Shown: positions 57,835 to 64,000 of the stretch, in pieces
Layout of the letters: each line of letters opens with the position of its first letter
Numbering within the stretch: the stretch's first letter is position 1
Position numbers and translations under genes: made by a program
Origin: Hufsiella ginkgonis
Lineage (GTDB): Bacteria; Bacteroidota; Bacteroidia; Sphingobacteriales; Sphingobacteriaceae
Direction of reading: 5' to 3'
Assembly (NCBI RefSeq): GCF_009834915.1
Contig: NZ_WVHS01000001.1
Span: 186,001 to 250,000, forward strand
Length of the DNA: 64,000 bases
The notes under the pieces: model-generated
What the model saw: only the letters and a program-made list of their open reading frames with translations
Database searches by the model: none
What the model was told of the DNA's origin: nothing

Positions 57835-57901
57835 TCTTAAATAGTATTTATTTTTCTTAATAGAATTATTTTTAACTTTAAATAAATAAACCGTATTATT
57901 G

Positions 57902-57922
57902 AAGAACATTAATAATGTTCTT
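57902..57922 (+). promoter_or_regulatory. Perfect inverted repeat touching the ATG of the Wzc-like gene
   Basis: AAGAACATT (57902-57910) and AATGTTCTT (57914-57922) are exact complements separated by AAT; the ATG follows at 57923 without a gap. In RNA it would form a 9-bp hairpin at the ribosome site; in DNA it could be an operator. The 65 bp before it are almost pure A/T. Confidence 0.7.
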
Positions 57923-60181
57923 ATGGAGAATTACGGTACTTCATACCAATTCAGCCCGGTGAAGGTTTTCCGGATCCTGCTAAGCAGGTGGCATTGGATA
58001 GCGGCTTCCACCGGCGTATGCCTTCTCTTGGCGGGGTGTTATCTCCGGCTCACGCCGCCTTTATACGAGACCTCGGCCATGATCCGTATGGAAGACAACG
58101 CCAGCGAACTGAGCATCCTAACCGGCATTCTAACCCCCAGGGGATACAGTAACCGGATCCAGGCTGAAAGCGCGATCTTTAAAAGCCAACGGTTACTGCT
58201 GAAAGCAATAGCACATCTCGATTGGAAGGTGAGTTACTTCCGGAAAAGCGCTTTCCGCGAAATCGAACTATACAGGGAATCGCCTGTGCAGATCACCATC
58301 CTAGAACAAGAGCGCGCTTTCTATGATCAACCGGCGGAACTTGAGTTAACCGGCCCAAACCAATACCGGATCAGCTATCGCGCAGAAGGGCGTATTTATC
58401 AAAAGAACTGTTCTTCCGGAGAACCTGTGCACCTGCCCGGGATCTCATTCCTGGTGAGGACCCGCCTTCACGGAACGCGGCTAAAAAGAATGATATTCCG
58501 TTTTAACCGGCCGGGATACTGGTGCGGACGGTTGAAACAAGGACTTAACCTCAATGAAACGGCCAAATTCTCTCCCGTTGGAAGCCTTTCAAAAATTGAT
58601 CCGAACCCCGTTTTTGCGGCGGAAGCGCTGAACGCGCTCGCCGGTGAATACGTCAGTTATGATCTCTGGCAAAAAACGCAATCTGCGGCACAGATCATTG
58701 GCTTTCTCGATCAGCAACTTGCGATATTCGCGCCGAAAGCCGATAGTTCGGGGAAATCGCTGGAAGAATTCCGAAAACATACCGACACGTACGACCTCCC
58801 GGTTTTTAGCAATGCCTTGTCTGACCGCATGAAAAAGCAACGGGAAGCGATAGAACTGGGGAACCTGCAGCTGTCGGCGCTTGATAAAATGGAGAATGCG
58901 CTCGCCGGCGGCGGACCGGTTTCCGTCCTGAGACTGGTGGCCAACCCGGCTATTGATGCGTTAACCTTCCGTCTTAATTCATTAACCGAGTCTGCGGAAT
59001 TGCTCGGGCCAGTTTCGGGCGAGCACTCGCCGGCAATGACCAATACCCGGAACCAGCTTATTTCTACGAAACGAGAGCTAAAAAAAATGCTCCAACTTGC
59101 CCGATGGCAATTGGAAAATGTGATCGCAACAAATCTCGCACGGCAAAAAAAAGACGAAGCTGCCCTGCTAAAACTGCCGGCGAAGGCGCGGGAGATGGAA
59201 CTCCTGACCAGGAATTACGGCGTAGACCAAAAGATCTTTAGTTTTCTCACCGAAAAGCGGCTGGAAGCACAGATCGGTAAAGCGTCTATCTTACCGGGCG
59301 CGGCGCTTATCGACCCGGCAATCCCTGACTGGACCATCGTATCGCCATCGGCAGTACCGGTATGGCGCGCGGCATGGGTGATAGGTATACTTACGGGCGC
59401 GGCGCTGATCTTCCTCGTGCGGTCGTTGTACGCACGCATATCAGATGCCCATTCGGTGCAGATGCATAGCGACATTCCTTTGCTGGGCGTTGTTCCGCAT
59501 TTAAAAAACAATGCCCCCGTTTCCCTGGTGGCGGCTAACGTGATAGAGAGCCCGGGATCGGTATTTTCCGGGTCGATCAAGCACCTCCGTGATTTCCCGG
59601 GCCTGCTTGCAGGCAATAACCCGCTGTTGATCGGCGTTTCTTCTGCCAATTATGGCGAAGGAAAAACGCTGATTGCGTTTAATCTTGCTGCCTCTTTCTC
59701 CCTGGTGGGGAAAAAAGTACTTTTCATTGCTGCCGACATCGCCCGGCGAACGGGGACACCGGCAGCAGGGAACAGTGACCCTAAGGGGCTAAGCGACTAC
59801 CTTTCGGGGGATACTGGCTGGAGAACCGTAATTCAACCCACCAATTACACAGGTTGCGAAGTAATCTATGCCGGAAATACCACCCTGGCCGCTTCAGACC
59901 TGTTTCAAAACGGCAATTTCGCGGGGCTACTGGATACGGTAAAATTCCTGTACGACCTGGTGATCGTAGATACTGGTCCGATATGTGACATTGGCGCCCC
60001 TGCCGGGGTCTTACGCTGTTGCGACATGACCTTGTTTGTGCTTCGATCGGGGTTTACCCCGGAGTCATCCCTTTCGGCAATCACGCAAATGCGGGAACGA
60101 CTCCGGTTAAAAAATTGCTTCCTGGTGCTCAACAACTGGCAAAAAGACCTGTTATATGCCGACCGTCACCCGGGAAAATAA
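57923..60181 (+). CDS. Wzc-like polysaccharide chain-length/tyrosine-kinase family protein
   Basis: The ATG at 57923 (MENYGTSYQFSPVKVF) is chosen over an in-frame TTG 24 bases upstream that lies in the inverted repeat; this gives 752 residues. A Wzz domain with a first membrane span (WIAASTGVCLLLAGCYL) precedes a long periplasmic coiled-coil part and a GNVR-like segment (DQKIFSFLTEKRLEAQIGKAS, then IDPAIPDWTIVSPSAVP). A second span (AAWVIGILTGAALIFLV) precedes a cytosolic BY-kinase-like ATPase: Walker A SANYGEGKT, Walker A' VLFIAADIAR, Walker B YDLVIVDTGP. The first Walker A' Asp is replaced by Ala and the C-terminal tail has a single Tyr instead of a Tyr cluster, so kinase activity is doubtful. 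No polysaccharide genes are adjacent. Confidence 0.85.
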   Translation: MENYGTSYQFSPVKVFRILLSRWHWIAASTGVCLLLAGCYLRLTPPLYETSAMIRMEDNASELSILTGILTPRGYSNRIQAESAIFKSQRLLLKAIAHLDWKVSYFRKSAFREIELYRESPVQITILEQERAFYDQPAELELTGPNQYRISYRAEGRIYQKNCSSGEPVHLPGISFLVRTRLHGTRLKRMIFRFNRPGYWCGRLKQGLNLNETAKFSPVGSLSKIDPNPVFAAEALNALAGEYVSYDLWQKTQSAAQIIGFLDQQLAIFAPKADSSGKSLEEFRKHTDTYDLPVFSNALSDRMKKQREAIELGNLQLSALDKMENALAGGGPVSVLRLVANPAIDALTFRLNSLTESAELLGPVSGEHSPAMTNTRNQLISTKRELKKMLQLARWQLENVIATNLARQKKDEAALLKLPAKAREMELLTRNYGVDQKIFSFLTEKRLEAQIGKASILPGAALIDPAIPDWTIVSPSAVPVWRAAWVIGILTGAALIFLVRSLYARISDAHSVQMHSDIPLLGVVPHLKNNAPVSLVAANVIESPGSVFSGSIKHLRDFPGLLAGNNPLLIGVSSANYGEGKTLIAFNLAASFSLVGKKVLFIAADIARRTGTPAAGNSDPKGLSDYLSGDTGWRTVIQPTNYTGCEVIYAGNTTLAASDLFQNGNFAGLLDTVKFLYDLVIVDTGPICDIGAPAGVLRCCDMTLFVLRSGFTPESSLSAITQMRERLRLKNCFLVLNNWQKDLLYADRHPGK

Positions 60182-60189
60182 TTTTTTGG

Positions 60190-60197
60190 TATCTTTG
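60190..60197 (+). promoter_or_regulatory. -7 box of trhO
   Basis: TATCTTTG matches TAnnTTTG, 40 bases before the trhO ATG and just after the stop of the preceding gene. No TTG is seen at the -33 position. Confidence 0.5.
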
Positions 60198-60237
60198 CCG
60201 CTCATTTTACGCTGTTTGAACCAGTATCAATGATCAT

Positions 60238-61206
60238 ATGACAACTTACCAAACGTTACTTTACTATTGCTATACTCCCATAGCAGACGCGGAAGAGTTT
60301 GCTTCCGATCATCTTAATTTTTGTAAATCCCTTGGGCTTACAGGTCGCATTATCGTTGCCGGAGAAGGCTTGAACGGAACGGTATCGGGAACCGCCGAAG
60401 CCTGCAGTGTATACATGGAGACCCTTCACGCCGATCAACGCTTCGCGGGAATCGATTTCAAGATCGACGATGTTGCGGAACCTTCCTTTGTAAAGATGCA
60501 TTGCCGGTATAAATCAGAGATCGTGCACTCGGGCTTAAGAGACCCGCGTATCATCGATCCGAACAGGCAGACCGGGAAACACCTCGAACCGGCTGATTTT
60601 ATGGCGATGAAGGACAATGACGATGTGGTGGTCCTTGACGTACGCTCTAACTATGAGCATTCCCTGGGAAAGTTTAAGAATGCCGTAACGCTCGACATCG
60701 AGAATTTTCGCGATTTCCCGGCCATGATCAACGAACTGGCGCAATACAAAGACAAAAAAATACTCACCTATTGCACCGGCGGCATTAAATGTGAAAAGGC
60801 ATCGGCCCTGCTGCTGCATGAAGGTTTTAAAGACGTTTACCAGCTCCATGGCGGTATCATCAAATATGGAAAAGAAGCTGGCGGAAAAGACTTCGAAGGG
60901 AAATGCTATGTTTTCGATAACCGGTTAGCGGTGGACGTGAACAGCGTGAACCCCGCCATCATCTCGGTTTGCCGCAATTGCGGTACCGTTACGGCGAAGA
61001 TGATTAACTGTGGCAACCCGGAATGTAATGAACACTTCACACAGTGCGATGCCTGCGGCAACGAACTGGAAGGATGCTGCTCTTCCGAATGCCGGCAACA
61101 TCCGCGCAAACGGCCATATGACGGCACGGGCTATTATGTGAAGGTGCCGCAACCGGTGAACCTCGTTAAAAAAGCCGCAAAACTATCCGTTCCGCAAAAC
61201 TCGTAA
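60238..61206 (+). CDS. trhO: tRNA uridine(34) hydroxylase, rhodanese-like
   Basis: TrhO (YceA) hydroxylates U34 of certain tRNAs on the route to 5-carboxymethoxy/methoxy-uridine. The 322-residue protein has the N-terminal acylphosphatase-like UPF0176 domain (GRIIVAGEGLNGTVSGT), then a rhodanese domain (VVLDVRSNYEHSLGKFKNA) with active C179 in TYCTGGIKCEKAS. A Cys-rich tail (about 247-285; CRNCG, CGNPECNEHF, CDACGNELEGCC) is probably zinc binding. The order and length match bacterial TrhO. Confidence 0.95.
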   Translation: MTTYQTLLYYCYTPIADAEEFASDHLNFCKSLGLTGRIIVAGEGLNGTVSGTAEACSVYMETLHADQRFAGIDFKIDDVAEPSFVKMHCRYKSEIVHSGLRDPRIIDPNRQTGKHLEPADFMAMKDNDDVVVLDVRSNYEHSLGKFKNAVTLDIENFRDFPAMINELAQYKDKKILTYCTGGIKCEKASALLLHEGFKDVYQLHGGIIKYGKEAGGKDFEGKCYVFDNRLAVDVNSVNPAIISVCRNCGTVTAKMINCGNPECNEHFTQCDACGNELEGCCSSECRQHPRKRPYDGTGYYVKVPQPVNLVKKAAKLSVPQNS

Positions 61207-61207
61207 G

Positions 61208-61369
61208 GGCTTTCTTTACCATTGGAATCCTTTGCATTTCAATATTTTCATGACTTTGGCGTGGTATGTCACTTCATGCCGGGATATAGCCTGGAGCAAA
61301 ACCCCCGGGCTGATCACGATCGTTCTTAGCTGGGGTATCGCGCTGGCGGAAACCAGGATCCATTCTTAG
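61208..61369 (+). pseudogene. Remnant of a DUF486 (small membrane protein) gene
   Basis: In one frame the 39-codon stretch from the ATG 61250 reads MTLAWYVTSCRDIAWSKTPG and then LITIVLSWGIALAE, matching the DUF486 pattern (MTxAWYGHLK ... VLISWGIAFFEY). The preceding hydrophobic part (RAFFTIGILCISIF) lies in a different frame, and the C-terminal two thirds are missing. I read this as a frameshifted, truncated relic next to trhO. Confidence 0.45.
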
Positions 61370-61386
61370 CGCATCTACCTTCCTTT

Positions 61387-62514
61387 TTACTTTTCATGGC
61401 CCTTTTCCGGGTCAGCAGGCTTTATCGCTTTAGCAGAGAACTTTGGCTTATAAGCTGGTTTGGCGGCGGATTCGGGGCTTTCCCTGGTTTCGGCCGGTGG
61501 CTCAGCAGGCGGGGTACTACCGGCGTCCTGGTTAGACACAACCGGCAAAACTTCCTGTGATGGCGGCATATCCGCTTGCTGCTTCTTAATTGCGGCAGCA
61601 TTAAAACGCGGTTTAAATCCGGGCTTTGGTGGTGACGTTACCGGCGGCGCGACATCTTCTGCGCCCTCCGGAGTGCCGGTAGTGAGTGGCGGAGTGTGAG
61701 TTTCCGCTTCGCCAGTCGCGGGGACTTCTTCGGTCTGGCCGGCTGATTTGGTAACTCCCGCCCGGAAACGAGGGGTAAACCCGGGTTTTGCCGTTGCGGC
61801 AGGAAGCGGTGTTTGGGCTATTACAGGTTCTCCTGGTGCCGACGGGGTTTCCGGGGATCCGGTGTTGTATGCCGCCGCATCGGTTTCTGCCGGGGTTGAT
61901 GGCTTTACCGCCCCGGGTTTAAATTTCGGGGTAAAACCGGGTTTCGGAGGCCCGCCCGCAGCGGCTTTTTCCCCGGGGGCCGAAGTTTCCGGCGGGCCGG
62001 GTGCTGACCCGGGTGACGCTGCCTGCCCGGCGGGAGGCACAGGTTCCAAAGGCTTCGTAGCTCCCGCTTTAAACCGTGGCGTGAAGCCTGGTTTGGGAGC
62101 CGGGGCCACAATAGGTTCCAAAGAAACTTCTGTAACCTCCTCCTGGATAATTGGCGGTTCCGTTACCGGCGTCTCTCCTGCTTGCAAGATTGATTCCTCT
62201 GCCTTGGCGCTACCTGCTCCCACCCTAAACCGGGGCTTGAAAGCGGGCTTTTGCTCAATGGTAGGTGATTCCAGCGGCATTGCCTGTGTGGCAATAGGGT
62301 CGGTAATAATTACCGTCGCTTTTGACGGTTTCAGCTCTTCTTTTGTGTGGTATGCCCTGCGGAGTTTGTTAAACCAGAATTTCTTGGTATGGTCGAAGCT
62401 CTTCTCCCCCATCTGTTCATATTCCGATCTGAATTCTAAAAAAAGGGCAGGTTCCGCCTCCTGCAACAGGTCAGGGTCTATCTTCTTCTTTACAAAAAAC
62501 TCCCGGAAATCCAT
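61387..62514 (-). CDS. Protein with six KPGF-type motifs in a Pro-rich chain
   Basis: I do not recognise a family for this 375-residue protein. An N-terminal block of about 60 residues (MDFREFFVKKKIDPDLLQEA..., FWFNKLRRAYH) is probably helical and globular. After that the chain is Pro/Ala/Glu/Thr-rich and probably disordered. It is punctuated by six motifs KP-[GA]-[FY]-x-P-[RK]-F followed by a small basic patch. They start at residues 89, 141, 191, 243, 297 and 352, so the spacing is 50-55. The regular spacing suggests a multivalent scaffold or binding protein. No signal peptide is seen, so it is likely cytosolic. It lies 10 bp after the YebC gene. Confidence 0.75.
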   Translation of the reverse strand: MDFREFFVKKKIDPDLLQEAEPALFLEFRSEYEQMGEKSFDHTKKFWFNKLRRAYHTKEELKPSKATVIITDPIATQAMPLESPTIEQKPAFKPRFRVGAGSAKAEESILQAGETPVTEPPIIQEEVTEVSLEPIVAPAPKPGFTPRFKAGATKPLEPVPPAGQAASPGSAPGPPETSAPGEKAAAGGPPKPGFTPKFKPGAVKPSTPAETDAAAYNTGSPETPSAPGEPVIAQTPLPAATAKPGFTPRFRAGVTKSAGQTEEVPATGEAETHTPPLTTGTPEGAEDVAPPVTSPPKPGFKPRFNAAAIKKQQADMPPSQEVLPVVSNQDAGSTPPAEPPAETRESPESAAKPAYKPKFSAKAIKPADPEKGHEK

Positions 62515-62524
62515 GTGCGGCGTG

Positions 62525-63250
62525 CTACTCTGCGATATTGTAATAGACGGCCTGCACGTCGTCGTCCTCCTCCAATTTGTCGATCAGCTTAAGCACATCG
62601 GCAGCTTGCTCCTCTGTTACCGCTACGGTAGATAAGGCGATCCGTTCGAGCTTGGCGCTCTTCACTTCAATCCCTTTGTCGTCGAGCGCCCGTTGCATCT
62701 TCCCAAAATCCTCAAAGGAGGTATGGATCACGCCCACGTCGTTTCCTTCCTCATCCGCCTCTACGAACAGGTCCTCGAGACCGGCGTCTATCAGCTCAAG
62801 CTCAAGCTCCTCCAGGTCGAGATCGCCCGGGATAAACCTGAACACAGATTTACGTACGAACACGAAGTCGAGAGACCCCGTTTTGCCCAACGTACCGTTT
62901 GTTTTATTAAAATAGCTGCGCACGTTGGCCACAGTGCGATTGGTATTGTCGGTAGCCGTTTCTATCAGCACTGCTACGCCATGCGGGGCATAGCCTTCGT
63001 ATACAAACTCTTCGTAATTGCTCTCATCCTTGCTCGAAGCGCGTTTAATGGCGGCCTCCACCCGGTCTTTGGGCATATTTACCGCCTTCGCGTTCTGCAC
63101 GGCCGTGCGCAACCTGGAGTTGGTATCGATGCTGGCGCCGCCTGCTTTTACCGCCATCGCTATTTCTTTACCCAGGCGGGTAAACTGAACGGCCATTTTC
63201 GCCCAGCGTTTAAACTTTCTTTCTTTGCGGAATTCGAATGCTCTTCCCAT
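62525..63250 (-). CDS. YebC/PmpR family protein (TACO1-like)
   Basis: The 241-residue protein begins MGRAFEFRKERKFKRWAKMA, continues with AVKAGGASIDTNSRLRTAVQNAKAVNMPKDRVEAAIKRA and EFVYEGYAPHGVAVLIETATDN, the diagnostic YebC blocks. The family includes transcription regulators and translation factors that help ribosomes at difficult sequences; which role applies here is open. The KPGF-motif gene follows on the same strand. Confidence 0.94.
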   Translation of the reverse strand: MGRAFEFRKERKFKRWAKMAVQFTRLGKEIAMAVKAGGASIDTNSRLRTAVQNAKAVNMPKDRVEAAIKRASSKDESNYEEFVYEGYAPHGVAVLIETATDNTNRTVANVRSYFNKTNGTLGKTGSLDFVFVRKSVFRFIPGDLDLEELELELIDAGLEDLFVEADEEGNDVGVIHTSFEDFGKMQRALDDKGIEVKSAKLERIALSTVAVTEEQAADVLKLIDKLEEDDDVQAVYYNIAE

Positions 63251-63256
63251 TTTTTT

Positions 63257-63300
63257 ATTAGTTGTCAGTTATCAGCTTCAGTGGTGAGCTTTAAGCTATA
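63257..63300. repeat. Partial TCAGT-type repeat in the gap upstream of yebC
   Basis: TTGTCAGTTATCAGCTTCAG and AGCTTTAAGCTATAA words sit between the YebC start codon and the upstream gene's stop. They match the short-word family seen in other gaps, but without a long perfect inverted repeat. Confidence 0.5.
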
Positions 63301-63313
63301 AGGTCCAAAGTTA

Positions 63314-64000
63314 TCATTTCTTCAAGTTCAGCAACATGTCTGTCGTCATTTTTGCGAGGTCGAACTCCGGTTTCCAGTTCCAGTCATGCCGGGCATATGC
63401 ATCATCAATGGAGCCTGGCCAGCTGTTAGCGATCGCCTGCCTGGGATCCTCCTGTTCGGTATAGGTTAACCGGAAAGCAGGGATATGTTTCCTGATCTCG
63501 GCAGCGAGGTCCTCCGGCGTAAAGCTGGTACCAGCAAAATTGTAGCCCGACCTTATGGTTATCTTTTCTGCCGGTGATTCCATCAGCTCGATGGTACCAC
63601 GTATCGCATCGTCCATATACATCATCGGCAGCCCGGTTTGTGCATTAAGGAACGACTGGTAGCTGCCTTTCTTCAACGCATCGTGAAAAATGTGGATGGC
63701 ATAATCTGTCGTGCCGCCGCCCGGAGCCGCTTTCCAGCTGATAAGGCCGGGGTAACGCAAACCCCGGATATCGAGCCCATGTTTCTGAAAATAATATTCG
63801 CACCAGCGCTCGCCGGCGAGTTTGCTGATACCGTAAACCGTGTTCGGGTCCATGGTACAGTATTGAGGGGTATCCGCTTTGGGTGAGTTCGGTCCAAACA
63901 CCGCGATGGAACTCGGCCAGTATACTTTTTTAGCCTGGTATTCGAGGCACAGGTCGAGTACGTTAAGCAACCCATTCATGTTCAGGTCCCACGCAAGCTT
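63314..64000 (-). CDS. L-threonine 3-dehydrogenase, epimerase-like type (N-terminus beyond window)
   Basis: The frame is open to position 64000, giving the last 228 residues. It is an extended short-chain dehydrogenase with the catalytic Tyr-Lys pair YGISK, preceded by YWPSSIAVFGP and followed by RGLRYPGLISWKAAPGGGTTDYA and PMMYMDDAIRGTIEL. These match the UDP-galactose-epimerase-like threonine dehydrogenases of Bacteroidota and others, which oxidise threonine to 2-amino-3-ketobutyrate. The NAD-binding GxxGxxG lies outside the window. The product is the substrate of KBL, a relative of the PLP enzyme at 27-28 kb, but the genes are far apart. Confidence 0.88.
   Translation of the reverse strand, partial: KLAWDLNMNGLLNVLDLCLEYQAKKVYWPSSIAVFGPNSPKADTPQYCTMDPNTVYGISKLAGERWCEYYFQKHGLDIRGLRYPGLISWKAAPGGGTTDYAIHIFHDALKKGSYQSFLNAQTGLPMMYMDDAIRGTIELMESPAEKITIRSGYNFAGTSFTPEDLAAEIRKHIPAFRLTYTEQEDPRQAIANSWPGSIDDAYARHDWNWKPEFDLAKMTTDMLLNLKK

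Noticed and set aside
57899-57922. TTG as start of the Wzc-like gene
   Set aside because: The eight extra codons are made of the inverted repeat; the ATG at 57923 begins the conserved N-terminus.
61748-62635. 295-codon plus-strand frame with apparent Gly/Pro repeats
   Set aside because: The repeats are the complement of the KPGF-motif gene; the frame also runs into the YebC gene.

Overview
The window looks like a chromosomal segment of a member of the Bacteroidota, most likely order Sphingobacteriales. The evidence is a division/cell-wall cluster in the Bacteroidota arrangement (FtsZ ends in FLHDNVD), a type IX secretion (T9SS) type B substrate paired with a PorP/SprF protein, a CarboxypepD/plug/beta-barrel outer-membrane protein, DUF4251, DUF2723, an Hc1-type histone-like protein, and promoters with the Bacteroidota -7 box TAnnTTTG instead of sigma-70 boxes. 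Base composition is close to 50% GC by eye. I see no insertion sequence, integrase, prophage or CRISPR array. Genus is not resolved.

Layout. 1-8.5 kb (minus): tRNA-Gln, prs, rplY, pth and a very large alpha-2-macroglobulin-like protein cut by the left edge. 8.7-11.7 kb (plus): a DUF2723 membrane protein related to protein O-mannosyltransferases. 11.8-14.5 kb (minus): accA, a small exported protein, ispE and a tiny charged ORF. 14.6-16.6 kb (plus): rpsA. 17-26.7 kb: an outer-membrane receptor-like protein, DUF4251, tyrS, a Nudix hydrolase, an ACP-phosphodiesterase-like protein, a YhcH lipoprotein, and ligA-dapA.

26.8-44.1 kb (minus): a histone-like protein, an AOS-family PLP enzyme, then an almost uninterrupted division and peptidoglycan cluster. 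In transcription order it is mraZ-rsmH-ftsL-ftsI-murE-mraY-murD-ftsW-murG-murC-ftsQ-ftsA-ftsZ. Most junctions overlap or nearly touch. murF and ddl are absent. MurE carries the meso-diaminopimelate signature DNPR, which fits the nearby dapA. Three direct repeats at exact 10-bp spacing upstream of mraZ look like an MraZ operator.

44.3-51.5 kb: glycolytic gap and pgk flanking a GNAT gene, topoisomerase IB, an AraC-type regulator, a TetX-like flavin monooxygenase and a convergent alpha/beta hydrolase. 51.7-60.2 kb (plus): a 1677-residue T9SS type B surface protein, its PorP/SprF partner, and a Wzc-like chain-length/kinase protein whose ATG is directly preceded by a perfect inverted repeat. 60.2-64 kb: trhO, a decayed DUF486 remnant, a protein with six KPGF-type motifs at about 52-residue spacing, a YebC-family regulator and the C-terminal part of an L-threonine dehydrogenase.

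The most unusual non-coding signal is a family of intergenic elements built from short TCAGT/AGCTGA words, often as inverted repeats. They fill the gaps rplY-pth, ftsA-ftsZ, GNAT-pgk and gap-47392, with weaker copies elsewhere. Several sit within a few bases of a start or stop codon. I cannot tell by reading alone whether they are mobile (REP/MITE-like), regulatory or both. No clear new defence or mobile system is visible; most of the window is housekeeping.
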